Shown piece by piece: positions 32,421 to 41,378 of a stretch of 64,000 nucleotides of DNA (position 1 is its first letter; each line of letters begins with the position of its first letter). This DNA comes from Herbihabitans rhizosphaerae (GTDB taxonomy: Bacteria; Actinomycetota; Actinomycetes; Mycobacteriales; Pseudonocardiaceae): positions 124,001-188,000 of the forward strand of contig NZ_SGWQ01000009.1 in NCBI RefSeq assembly GCF_004216555.1, written 5' to 3'. The notes beneath the pieces are model-generated. The model saw nothing but the letters and a program-made list of their open reading frames with translations, was not told the origin of the DNA and did no database searches. The position numbers and the translations under genes are program-made.

Positions 32421-34565
32421 ATGGGCGCCAAACACACCGACAACGGCCACGCGGGTGGCCAGAACGGAGCCGCGGTCGCTGTGGACGACCCGGCCAGAGT
32501 GCGCAACATCGTCCTGGTCGGGCCCTCCGGCTCGGGCAAGACGACGCTCGCGGAGGCCCTGCTCACCTCGGCCGGGGTGGTCACGAGGGCCGGCTCGATC
32601 ACCGAAGGCACCACCGTGTGCGACCACGACCCGGCCGCCGTGCGCCAGCAGCGGTCGGTTGGCCTGTCCGTCGCGCCGCTGATGCACGAGGACGTGAAGG
32701 TGAACCTGATCGACACCCCGGGGTACGCCGACTTCGTGGGTGAGCTGCGCGCCGGCCTGCGCGCCGCGGACGCGGCCCTGTTCGTGGTCTGTGCCGCCGA
32801 GGGCGTGGACGAGGCGACCAAGGCGGTGTGGAACGAGTGCGCCGCGGTCGGCATGCCGCGCGCGGTGGTGATCGCCAGGCTGGACCACCCGCGCGCCGAT
32901 CTCGCCGGCGAACTCGCCGCCTGCCAGGAGGCGTTCGGCGACGGCGTGCTCCCCCTGTACCTGCCGGCCGACGCGGGCAAGCCCGGTTTGGTCGGGCTGA
33001 TCACCCAGCGGTACTTCGACTACTCCGACGGCTACCCGCCGAAGGTCGCCGAACCCGATCCCGCCGACCTCGAGCGGATGACCGAGGCGCGCAACGCGCT
33101 GATCGAGGGCGTCATCGAGCAGAGCGAGGACGAGACGCTCATGGAGCGCTACGTCGGCGGCGAGGAGATCGACACCGACACGCTGATCGCCGACCTCGAG
33201 AAAGCCGTCGCGCGCGGCACGTTCTACCCCGTGATCCCGGCCTGCGCGTTCACCGGCGTCGGCATCGCCGAGCTGCTCGAAGCGCTCACCCGCGCGTTTC
33301 CCTCGCCGCTGGAGCACGCGCTGCCCGAGGTCACCGACCCGCACGGCAAGCCGCACGCGCCGATCAAGGCCGACCCGGACGGCCCGCTGGTGGCCGAGGT
33401 GGTGCGCACCGCGGTCGACTCCTACGTCGGTCGAGTGTCACTCGTCCGGGTGTTCTCCGGCACGCTTCGACCCGAGGGTCCGGTGCACGTGTCCGGGCAC
33501 GGGCTGGCCGACCGCGGACACGAGGACCACGACGTGGACGAGCGCGTGGCACACGTGTACTCCCCGCTCGGCGCGAACCTGCGCGAGGTGCCCTACTGCG
33601 TTGCCGGCGACCTGTGCGCGCTGACCAAGATCGGCTCGGCGGAGACGGGCGACACCGTGTCCGCGCCGGCCGATCCGGTGCTGATGGCGCCGTGGACCAT
33701 GCCGGAACCCTTGCTGCCGGTCGCCGTGGTGGCGAAGACGCGCAGCGACGAGGACACGTTGTCCCGCAACCTTTCCCGGCTTGTCGCCGGTGACCCGACA
33801 CTGCGCCTGGAGCGCAACGCCGAGACGCACCAACTGGTGCTGTGGTGCATGGGCGAGTCGCACGCCGACGTCGTGCTGGCGCGGCTGCGCGCGGGCGGCG
33901 CCGAGGTGGAGACCGAGCCGGTGAAGGTGTCGCTGCGGGAGACGTTCGCCGAGCCGGCGAAGGGGCACGGCCGGCACGTGAAGCAGTCCGGCGGGCACGG
34001 CCAGTACGCCGTGTGCGACATCGAGATCGAGCCGCTGCCGCGCGGCTCCGGCTACGAGTTCGTGGACAAGATCGTGGGCGGCGCGGTCCCGCACCAGTTC
34101 ATCCCGAGCGTGGACAAGGGCGTGCGCGCGCAACTGGAGAAAGGCTTGTCCGCCAACGGTTATCCGATGGTGGACGTGCGCGTGCGGCTGGTCGACGGGA
34201 AGGCGCACAGCGTCGATTCCTCCGACGCCGCGTTCCAGACGGCGGGCTCGCTCGCGCTCAAGGACGCCGCGTCCAAGGGCCGGATCTCACTGCTGGAGCC
34301 GATGGACGAGGTGACCGTGCGGCTGCCGGACGAGCACCTCGGCACGGTGCTCGGCGACCTGTCCAGCCGGCGCGGACGGGTGCTCGGCACGGAGGCCGAC
34401 GAGGTCGCCGGGCACAGCGTGGTGCGCGCCGAGGTCCCGGTGACCGAACTGCTGCGATACGCGATCGATCTGCGCTCGCTGAGTTCCGGCTCGGCGACGT
34501 TCACCCGCGTGTTCGTCAGATACGAGCCACTTCCGGAAGCTTTGGCCGCCAAGGCGACCGGCTGA
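32421..34565 (+). CDS. fusA2: Elongation factor G-like GTPase, EF-G2 type
   Basis: 714 residues from ATG 32421 with GGGAGG upstream; the frame is open to 32349 but without a plausible start. The protein follows EF-G order: G domain with P-loop GPSGSGKT (34-41) and DTPGYADF, domain II, domain III, and IV-V with GHGRHVKQSGGHGQYAVCDI. The P-loop differs from the AHIDAGKTT of EF-G proper and the G4 NKxD is replaced by ARLD. Actinobacterial EF-G2 paralogues are reported to lack ribosome-dependent GTPase activity, so it is unlikely to be the main translocase. Confidence 0.9.
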   Translation: MGAKHTDNGHAGGQNGAAVAVDDPARVRNIVLVGPSGSGKTTLAEALLTSAGVVTRAGSITEGTTVCDHDPAAVRQQRSVGLSVAPLMHEDVKVNLIDTPGYADFVGELRAGLRAADAALFVVCAAEGVDEATKAVWNECAAVGMPRAVVIARLDHPRADLAGELAACQEAFGDGVLPLYLPADAGKPGLVGLITQRYFDYSDGYPPKVAEPDPADLERMTEARNALIEGVIEQSEDETLMERYVGGEEIDTDTLIADLEKAVARGTFYPVIPACAFTGVGIAELLEALTRAFPSPLEHALPEVTDPHGKPHAPIKADPDGPLVAEVVRTAVDSYVGRVSLVRVFSGTLRPEGPVHVSGHGLADRGHEDHDVDERVAHVYSPLGANLREVPYCVAGDLCALTKIGSAETGDTVSAPADPVLMAPWTMPEPLLPVAVVAKTRSDEDTLSRNLSRLVAGDPTLRLERNAETHQLVLWCMGESHADVVLARLRAGGAEVETEPVKVSLRETFAEPAKGHGRHVKQSGGHGQYAVCDIEIEPLPRGSGYEFVDKIVGGAVPHQFIPSVDKGVRAQLEKGLSANGYPMVDVRVRLVDGKAHSVDSSDAAFQTAGSLALKDAASKGRISLLEPMDEVTVRLPDEHLGTVLGDLSSRRGRVLGTEADEVAGHSVVRAEVPVTELLRYAIDLRSLSSGSATFTRVFVRYEPLPEALAAKATG

Positions 34566-34581
34566 GTGCGATCATGGGCCG

Positions 34582-37167
34582 ATGGGTGTGATCGGCCGTG
34601 ACGCGGAGTTCTCCGCACTCGACTCAGCCGTGCGCGCGGCGGTGGGCGGGCGGGGCCGGCTCGTCATGCTCCGCGGTGAGCCGGGGGCCGGTGGTACCGC
34701 GCTGCTGAACGCGACGGCCGAGCGCGCCGTCGCGGCGGGGCTGCGCGTCGTGCGCCTGGACGCCGCCCCGGCCGGCCGGCACACGCCGTTCGCGCTCGTC
34801 GGTCAGGGCACCGCCGTCGCCTCCGGTCTCGAACTGGCCGAGGCGGCGCGCGCCCTGCTCTCCGAGTGGACCGCCGACGGTCCGGTCGCCGTGCTCATGG
34901 ACGACCTGCACCACGCCGACGACGAGTCGATCCTGGTGCTGCGCGAGATCGCGCGCGAGTTGCCGCACTCCCCCGCGCTGCTGGTGACCTGGCACCGCAC
35001 CGGCACCGGGCGGCTGGAGACCCTGGAGAAGACCGCCGAGGTCCACGACGTCGGGCCGCTCGACCGGGAGACGGCGCACGCGCTGGTCGCGAACCTGGTG
35101 CGGGAGCCGTCCGAGGAATTCCTGCGGCTGTGCGACGGCGCCTCGGGCAACCCGTGGTTGCTGACCGCGCTCGCCGAGGCGACCGGCCTGTCGGGCGCGT
35201 TCGCCCGCCGCGTCACCGCGCGTGTCGCCGAGCTGGGTGGTCCGCTGGCCCGCGCGGCCGCCGTGCTCGATGATCAGTCCACAGTGGACAATCTGGCCGC
35301 GGTGCTGGGCAGCACGCCGATCGACGTGGTGCCGGTGGTGGACGATCTCGTCGCGGCCGGCCTGGTGCACGAGGACGGTGGCGTACTCCGGTTCCACCAC
35401 GACCTGGTCCGCGCCGCCCTCTGCGACACCTCCTCCGGCCTGCGCCGGCACGTGGCGCACGTGCTGTCGCGGCGGCACGCGCCACCCTCGGCGATCGCCG
35501 CACAGCTGGCCGACGCGCCGGGCGGGGTCGACTCCTGGACGCTGGACTGGCTGCGCGAGCACGCCGAACCGCTGGCCAAGCGGCCGACACCAGCCGCGCT
35601 GCGCCTGCTCGCCGACGCCGTGCCGGCGCTCGGTCCTGGTGACCCCCGCCAACTTCCGCTGCGTGCGGCGCACGCCGAGGCGCTGCTCTGGTCCGGCCGC
35701 TTCGACGACGCGAGCCGGACCGCGCACGCCGTGCTCGCCGCGCGGCCGGACGCCGACACCCGGCTGACGGCGCGCATGACACTCGGCGCGCTCAGCGTTC
35801 TTCGCGCGGACACGACCGCGCTCGAACAGCTCGACGCGGCGCGCGCGGAAGGGCCGCTGCCGCCTCGGCTCGCCGCGCTGGCCGCGTTCTGCTGCCTGCA
35901 GAACGGCGACTTCCAGGGCATGGGCGAGTGCGTCGCGGCGGCCCAGGGCAGCGACGATCCGCTGGTCGAGGTGTACCTGCTGCAGTGCGAGGCCGCGCCG
36001 CTCGTGGTCACCCGGCAGAACACGAAGGCGATCGAGGTACTCGACCGGATCGACGCGCTGCTGGAGACGACCGTCTACGACCGGGGCCAGTGGCTGGTCG
36101 CCAAGCTGCAGCGGGCCGGAGTCCTGGACACCGAGGGGGACCTGGGTGTGCGGGAGGTGATCGCCGAGGCGCGACCGGTCGCCCTCGAACTGGGCGGGGT
36201 CGCGCTGGCCTGGCTGTACGCCACGTCCGCACTGTTCGAGTGGAAGCGCGGCGAGTGGGACGCCACACTCGCCGAGATCGACGAGGCGTTCACCCTGCCG
36301 GATCTGTACGGCCTGGACCGGATGCTGCGCAGCATCGCGGCGATGATCCACCTCAACCGCGGCGACATCGACACCGCCCGCGCGCACGCCGCCACGATCC
36401 AGCGCGACGGCCACGAGGTGCGCGGAGTCGCCGCGTTCTACGAGCAGATCCCGACCATGCTGCGCGCCCTGATGGCGCACCTCGACGGCCGGGACGACGA
36501 GGCGCTGACCATCGCCCGGCAGTTCGCCGACGGCGGCGTCGGCGTGCACAGCGGGTTCGCGGTCACGGCGGTCGGCACGAACCTGGTGCGGATCGCGGTC
36601 GCCGCCAACGACCTGGAGCTGGCCCGCCGGCTGGTCGACCAGATGGCGCAGACGATCTCCGACGACTCGCGCGGATTCCAGAGCGTGCTGCGCTACTGCC
36701 GCGGCCTGGTCGACGGCGACGTCGTGCTGCTGCGGGAGGTGCAGCGGGAGTTCACCGAGCAGCACAATCCGATGGCGACGGCGCGGGTCGCCCAGGACGT
36801 GGCGATGGTGCTTGCCGCCTCCGGTCACAAGGACGACGCGAAGACCGCCTACGACGCGGCGCTGTCCGCCTACGCCGGGGTGGACGCCACCGGCGCGATC
36901 CAGCAGGCCGACGCCGCGATGCGGGCCACCGGCGTGCGCCGGGGCGTGCGGGGCAAGCGCAGCAGGCCGAAGCAGGGCTGGGACAGCCTGACCGACGCCG
37001 AGCAGCGGGTCGCCGAGCTGGTGGCGCAGGGGCGCACCAATTCCGAGATCGCCGGCCGGCTGTTCATCTCACCGAGAACCGTGCAGTCGCACGTGTCCCG
37101 AATTCTCCGCAAGCTTGGATTCTCCTCGCGCGTCGAGATCGCCACGGGATTCGGCCAACGCGGCTGA
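34582..37167 (+). CDS. LuxR-family LAL-type ATPase regulator
   Basis: 861 residues from ATG 34582; GATCAT lies six bases upstream, so probably leaderless. The N-terminal STAND/AAA domain opens with IGRDAEF and a degenerate P-loop GEPGAGGT (32-39) in which the lysine is glycine (Gly38). A long TPR-like helical region follows and the C-terminal LuxR HTH occupies about residues 798-855 (TDAEQRVAELVAQGRTNSEI, TVQSHVSRILRKLGF). LAL proteins activate secondary-metabolism or transport genes. The next gene is an exporter on the same strand, a plausible target. It contains one GTCCACAGTGGAC copy at 35277-35289. Confidence 0.9.
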   Translation: MGVIGRDAEFSALDSAVRAAVGGRGRLVMLRGEPGAGGTALLNATAERAVAAGLRVVRLDAAPAGRHTPFALVGQGTAVASGLELAEAARALLSEWTADGPVAVLMDDLHHADDESILVLREIARELPHSPALLVTWHRTGTGRLETLEKTAEVHDVGPLDRETAHALVANLVREPSEEFLRLCDGASGNPWLLTALAEATGLSGAFARRVTARVAELGGPLARAAAVLDDQSTVDNLAAVLGSTPIDVVPVVDDLVAAGLVHEDGGVLRFHHDLVRAALCDTSSGLRRHVAHVLSRRHAPPSAIAAQLADAPGGVDSWTLDWLREHAEPLAKRPTPAALRLLADAVPALGPGDPRQLPLRAAHAEALLWSGRFDDASRTAHAVLAARPDADTRLTARMTLGALSVLRADTTALEQLDAARAEGPLPPRLAALAAFCCLQNGDFQGMGECVAAAQGSDDPLVEVYLLQCEAAPLVVTRQNTKAIEVLDRIDALLETTVYDRGQWLVAKLQRAGVLDTEGDLGVREVIAEARPVALELGGVALAWLYATSALFEWKRGEWDATLAEIDEAFTLPDLYGLDRMLRSIAAMIHLNRGDIDTARAHAATIQRDGHEVRGVAAFYEQIPTMLRALMAHLDGRDDEALTIARQFADGGVGVHSGFAVTAVGTNLVRIAVAANDLELARRLVDQMAQTISDDSRGFQSVLRYCRGLVDGDVVLLREVQREFTEQHNPMATARVAQDVAMVLAASGHKDDAKTAYDAALSAYAGVDATGAIQQADAAMRATGVRRGVRGKRSRPKQGWDSLTDAEQRVAELVAQGRTNSEIAGRLFISPRTVQSHVSRILRKLGFSSRVEIATGFGQRG

Positions 37168-37222
37168 GTCGGAGGTCCTAGGACCTTCGACCGAGGCATT
37201 GTCATTCCAATTGCGCAAGTGT

Positions 37223-37252
37223 CGGCTGTTTCGCCGAAACGCGGAACAGCCG
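37223..37252. terminator. Hairpin between LAL regulator and exporter
   Basis: CGGCTGTT (37223-37230) pairs with AACAGCCG (37245-37252) across a 14-base loop. It lies 56 bases past the regulator's stop. No U-run follows, so it is either an intrinsic-type terminator or an operator. Confidence 0.4.
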
Positions 37253-37313
37253 GCCGCGTCGACACGGTTGCCCCGAACGAATCGTTCTCTCCAGAACCGA
37301 AGGGGCACCTGCG

Positions 37314-38828
37314 ATGTCGATGACGAGGTCCGAAACGACCGAGCGAGCAGGGCGCAAGGAGTGGATCGGCCTTGCCGTCCTTTCCCTGCCGACGCTGCTC
37401 ATCGCGATGGATTTCACCGCGCTGCACCTCGCGGTACCCGCACTGAGCGCGGAACTGCGGCCGTCGAGTACCCAAATGCTCTGGATCGTCGACATCTACG
37501 GTTTCCTGGTCGCCGGACTACTCGTGCCGATGGGTACTCTCGGCGATCGAATCGGGCGGCGGCGACTTCTCCTCGCCGGCGCGACCGCGTTCGGCGCGGC
37601 CTCCATTCTGGCCGCGTTCTCCACCAGCGCCGAAATGCTGATCGTCGCGCGTGCGCTGCTCGGCATCACGGGCGCCACGCTGCTGCCGTCCACGCTGGCG
37701 CTGATCACCAACATGTTCCGCGATCCGATCCAGCGCCGGCTGGCCATCGCCGTGTGGTCGGCGAACTTCATGATCGGCGGCGTCATCGGCCCGCTCGTCG
37801 GCGGCGCGCTGCTCGAGTCGTTCTGGTGGGGCGCCGTCTTCCTGGCCGCGGTGCCGGTGATGATCTTGCTGCTGGTCTTCGGCCGCGTGGTGCTGCCCGA
37901 GTTCCGGTCGGACGCGGCCGGCCGGGCCGACCTCGGCAGCGTCGCGATGGCCATGGCGACGGTGCTTCCCGTGGTGTACGGCATCAAGGAGATCGTCAAC
38001 CACGGGGTGAGCGTGGTGGCGCTGCTGTCGGTCGGAGTCGGGGCCGCCGCGGGGTGGGCGTTCGTCCGCCGGCAGCGCAGGCTGAGCCATCCGATGCTCG
38101 ATCTCACGCTGTTCGCCGATCGCGGGTTCAGCGTGTCGCTCGGGGCGCAGACCACCGGCCTGTTCGTGCTGAGCGCCGCCCAGTTCTTCGTGATGCAGTA
38201 CCTGCAGTTGGTCATCGGCCTGTCGCCGCTGCGGGCAGGCATCTGGACGATTCCGGCCATGGTCGCCGGTATCGCCGGCACGCTCGTGGTGCCGACGCTG
38301 AGCCGCCGGTTCAGCGCCGCGAGCCTGATCACCGTGTCGCTGGCCACCGGCGTGCTGGGCCTGCTGATCGTGTCGGCGGCGGGCACCGCGGACCTCGGGC
38401 TCGTGGTCGTCGGGTTCACCGTGCTCAACCTGGCGATCAACCCGGCGATGACGCTGACCTACGACCTGATCATCGGCAGCGCGCCGCCGGAGCGCGCCGG
38501 CACCGCGTCCGGCACCGCCGAGACCGGCAACGAGCTGGGCATCGCGCTCGGGGTGGCGATCGCGGGCAGCATCGGCGCCGCCGTCTACCGCGGCCTGGTG
38601 AGCGGTGACAGCCTGCCGGCGGCCGCCCCGCCGGAGGCACGCGACACCCTGGGCAGCGCCGTCGCGGCCGCCGGGAACCTGCCCTCCGGCACCGGTGCGG
38701 AGCTGCTCGCGGTGACCAGGGACGCGTTCACGAACGGCATGCAGGTCACCGGAATCGTGCTGGCCGCCCTGCTGGCCGGGGTCACGATCGCGGTCGCGCG
38801 CCTGCTCAGAAGGCCGGCGCGGGTCTGA
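37314..38828 (+). CDS. DHA2-family MFS exporter
   Basis: 504 residues, about 14 membrane helices. The loop 2-3 motif is GTLGDRIGRRRLLLAG (residues about 76-91) and the D-x-T motif MDFTALHLAVPALS lies in the first helix. ATG 37314 has AAGGGG eight bases before it. A perfect palindrome GAACGA-A-TCGTTC at 37275-37287 lies 27 bases upstream and may be an operator. The preceding LAL gene may control it. Substrate unknown; hydrophobic drugs or the strain's own metabolites are typical. Confidence 0.9.
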   Translation: MSMTRSETTERAGRKEWIGLAVLSLPTLLIAMDFTALHLAVPALSAELRPSSTQMLWIVDIYGFLVAGLLVPMGTLGDRIGRRRLLLAGATAFGAASILAAFSTSAEMLIVARALLGITGATLLPSTLALITNMFRDPIQRRLAIAVWSANFMIGGVIGPLVGGALLESFWWGAVFLAAVPVMILLLVFGRVVLPEFRSDAAGRADLGSVAMAMATVLPVVYGIKEIVNHGVSVVALLSVGVGAAAGWAFVRRQRRLSHPMLDLTLFADRGFSVSLGAQTTGLFVLSAAQFFVMQYLQLVIGLSPLRAGIWTIPAMVAGIAGTLVVPTLSRRFSAASLITVSLATGVLGLLIVSAAGTADLGLVVVGFTVLNLAINPAMTLTYDLIIGSAPPERAGTASGTAETGNELGIALGVAIAGSIGAAVYRGLVSGDSLPAAAPPEARDTLGSAVAAAGNLPSGTGAELLAVTRDAFTNGMQVTGIVLAALLAGVTIAVARLLRRPARV

Positions 38829-38915
38829 CCCTCGGTTGTTTGCGCATCATGGCGGATGTTTCTCCCCGTCCACCACGGTCTACTTGGCCCATCTGACGAG
38901 GTGGGGAGACACACG

Positions 38916-39461
38916 ATGGGTTTCGTCGACCAGTTGCCGACCATGGCCGAATCGCCGACCGACTGGGCGCCGCGTGAGGCGGTGATCGCCGGCCATCTGG
39001 TCGAGCGCGCGTACAGCCTGATCGACGCCGGCCAGATCGTCGAGGCGGTGGCCGCGGTGAACGAGGCGGTGGCGCTGGTGCGGGAGAACGTGGTCGAGGA
39101 GGACGGCTACGCCAAGCAGCTCCCGGCGGCGCTGACCGCGCAGGGCGTGGTGTGGCTGCACAGCGGGGCCGCCTTCGACGACGCGCTGGACGTGTTCGAG
39201 GAGGGCATGTCGATCTACCGTGGCATGGCCCGCTACTCGCCCACCGCCGAGATCGACATGGCGTACGGCCTGTACCAGCTCGGGATCGCGCTGATCCGGG
39301 GCGGCCGCCACGCCGAGGCGCTGACCTTCCTGCGCGAGTGCGTGCGGGTGCTGCTGCCGTGGGCGGATCGCGAGCCCGGCCGCCACGACGCGCTGCTCGA
39401 CAGCGCGCGGCACCTGCTCGACCAGACCGCGATCGTGGTCGCCCGCCAGGCCCTCACCTGA
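38916..39461 (+). CDS. Tetratricopeptide-like helical protein
   Basis: 181 residues from ATG 38916 with GGGGAG eight bases upstream; an upstream ATG at 38856 lacks a ribosome site. The sequence is a run of helix pairs with A/G/Y spacing (RAYSLIDAGQIVEAVAAVNE, YGLYQLGIALIRGGRHAEAL), consistent with three to four TPR-like repeats. It probably mediates protein contacts. It is convergent with the hydrolase gene and their 3' ends overlap by eight bases. The partner is unknown. Confidence 0.72.
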   Translation: MGFVDQLPTMAESPTDWAPREAVIAGHLVERAYSLIDAGQIVEAVAAVNEAVALVRENVVEEDGYAKQLPAALTAQGVVWLHSGAAFDDALDVFEEGMSIYRGMARYSPTAEIDMAYGLYQLGIALIRGGRHAEALTFLRECVRVLLPWADREPGRHDALLDSARHLLDQTAIVVARQALT

Positions 39462-40545
39462 GGCCGTGGGCGGTGAGCCAGCCTGACACGGTGGCGCGCA
39501 CGTCAGGGGCGGTGTGCTGAAGGGCCAGGGCGTGGCCACTGTTCGGGAAGAACTTCAAGGTCACGTCGGGGTTGGGGGCGAAAAGGCGCTTCTCGGCCTC
39601 GCCTGCGGCGGGCTGGTCGTACAGGGCGTCGCTGAGGCCGTAGAGCAGCAGGACCGGGACGGTGATCTGGCGGAGGTTCGCGCCGTTCGGTAGCAGACCG
39701 GCGGCGAAGGAGAAGGCGTTTCCGCACGGGTCGCGGTGCCGCATCGGGGTCGCGGCGGCCACGACGCGGGGATCCGCGCCAGCGAAGAAGTTTCGCTGCC
39801 AATCGTCAGCCGTCTGACCGTAGTACGCGTAGCCACCCGGCAAGCCCGGTCCGGCGGGTTGACCGCCCAGCAAGCAGATACCCCCCTGCACCAGGCCCTC
39901 GTTGACGCCGCGCAGGGTGGGCCCCTGATTGGCGTGCGCGAACACCACCAGACCGTCGACACCGCCGAAGGAGTACGCGGCGATCTCGGAGGCCATCGCG
40001 CCGCCCGAATGCCCGGCCAGCACGACCTTGTCGAAGGAACGCGGCGCCCCGCTGTCGGTCTGGTACGTCCCGGCTCGTACCTGGGTCACGATCTGGTTGA
40101 TCTGGTCTGCCGCGGCACCCATGCAGGTCTGGAATCCGTTCGGGTGCGTGCTGTCCCCGTACCCGATCCGGTCCACCAGAATGGACACGTGCCCCTGACC
40201 GGCCATCAGCGTCGCGTAGTCGTACGTGGGGTCGGGAAAGTGCCAGAACCACTTGCCGAAGCTGAACTCGTGGGAGTACAGGGTGACCGGCGCGTGGCCG
40301 TCCTGGTTCGCGAGCACGGACGCCGGACCGACCATCCGGCCGACCAACGTGACATCCGAGCCGTCCGCGCCGCACGGCAGCTTCGAGCGGTTGACGTTCT
40401 TGACCTGGAAGGTCACCCCCACATCCACGATCCGCGGTTCCTGTGCCCGGGCCGGGGCGGGGGCCGTCGTCAAACCGGCCAGGAGCAGCAGGCTCAGCAG
40501 AACACCGGCGACCGCGTACTGGTACGACCTTCCGAGACGGGACAT
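39454..40545 (-). CDS. Secreted alpha/beta hydrolase (lipase/esterase-like)
   Basis: 363 residues from ATG 40545 (GGAAGG upstream). A Sec signal occupies residues 1-34 (LLSLLLLAGLTTAPAPARAQ). The catalytic serine is in VLAGHSGGAM, with Asp in YGLSDALYD and His in NSGHALALQH, the triad order of the fold. Four cysteines could form disulfides, fitting an extracellular enzyme. Substrate unknown. A TetR gene starts 138 bases away divergently; the pair probably forms a regulated unit. Confidence 0.88.
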   Translation of the reverse strand: MSRLGRSYQYAVAGVLLSLLLLAGLTTAPAPARAQEPRIVDVGVTFQVKNVNRSKLPCGADGSDVTLVGRMVGPASVLANQDGHAPVTLYSHEFSFGKWFWHFPDPTYDYATLMAGQGHVSILVDRIGYGDSTHPNGFQTCMGAAADQINQIVTQVRAGTYQTDSGAPRSFDKVVLAGHSGGAMASEIAAYSFGGVDGLVVFAHANQGPTLRGVNEGLVQGGICLLGGQPAGPGLPGGYAYYGQTADDWQRNFFAGADPRVVAAATPMRHRDPCGNAFSFAAGLLPNGANLRQITVPVLLLYGLSDALYDQPAAGEAEKRLFAPNPDVTLKFFPNSGHALALQHTAPDVRATVSGWLTAHGLR

Positions 40546-40571
40546 GAGGTGGGGCCTTCCATTCGGTTCAA

Positions 40572-40617
40572 GTACCGATGAGTTCTCCGCGTACCGCACA
40601 GTATTTCGAGTACGGTA
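40572..40617. promoter_or_regulatory. Repeated GTACCG boxes between hydrolase and TetR genes
   Basis: GTACCG occurs at 40572-40577 and 40591-40596, and the inverse CGGTA at 40613-40617, giving TACCG-16-CGGTA. On the minus strand AATACT (40600-40605) could be a -10. Candidate TetR operator region. Confidence 0.4.
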
Positions 40618-40682
40618 GCGTTTTTGAACGGCGTTCGGCCAGCATGACCACGTCACAGCACAAGACACGCAGAGGAGGTGCC

Positions 40683-41378
40683 ATGGGCGAGCGCCGAATC
40701 TTGACCGGCGTGGAGGCCTTCGCCGCCGTCGGGCAGCGGCTGCCGAGCCGGCACCGGCTCACGGCGGACGAGGTCGCGGCGTCCCAGCGCGCCCGGATCC
40801 TGGTCGCGTTCCTGGAGGTCGCCGCGGAGAAGGGGTACGCGTCTGTCACGATCGGCGACATCGTGGAACGCGCCGGCGTGTCCCGGCAGGCGTTCTACAA
40901 CCTGTTCCCCACCAAGCAAGCCTGCTTCGTCGCCGCGTTCCGTGCGGGGGCGGCAGCGGCGCTGGGCGAGATCAACCGTCCACTGAGCGAACGCCCGTAC
41001 ACCGACTGGCGCAGCGCCATCCGGCTGGCGCTGGAGAAGTACCTCGCGATGTTGGCCGAGCAGCCGAAGGCGACCTGGACGCTGCAGATCGAGTGCCTGG
41101 CCGCCGGCCCGGAGATCGCCGCGATGTACCACCGGCGGATCGGACGCATCGCCGAGTTGTACCGCCTCACCTACAACCACCTGGTACGCAAGGAACACCC
41201 GGACCGGCCGGCACTACCGGACGAGGCGTTCGACCTCGTGGTCGGCGGCATGTCCGACCGCATCCGCTACTGCCTCTACACCAAGGGCGCCGAGGCCATC
41301 ACCCAACTGGCGCCCGCCTTCTACGACACCCTCATGGCGCTGTTCGGCGAGCCGATCGACCAAGCGCCCGCTACCTGA
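40683..41378 (+). CDS. TetR-family transcriptional regulator
   Basis: 231 residues from ATG 40683 with GAGGAGG five bases upstream, which decides against the longer frame to 40578. The HTH is in AAEKGYASVTIGDIVERAGV, SRQAFYNLFPTKQACFVAAF (about residues 45-85); the C-terminal ligand domain is helical. It is divergent to the secreted hydrolase and likely represses it in response to a lipid or drug. Its 3' end overlaps the Nudix gene by eight bases. Confidence 0.92.
   Translation: MGERRILTGVEAFAAVGQRLPSRHRLTADEVAASQRARILVAFLEVAAEKGYASVTIGDIVERAGVSRQAFYNLFPTKQACFVAAFRAGAAAALGEINRPLSERPYTDWRSAIRLALEKYLAMLAEQPKATWTLQIECLAAGPEIAAMYHRRIGRIAELYRLTYNHLVRKEHPDRPALPDEAFDLVVGGMSDRIRYCLYTKGAEAITQLAPAFYDTLMALFGEPIDQAPAT

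Noticed and set aside
32117-33004. Full 295-codon minus-strand frame containing the PPOX-like fragment
   Set aside because: The part beyond 32302 is antisense to the EF-G2 gene; only the last 61 codons have a start signal.
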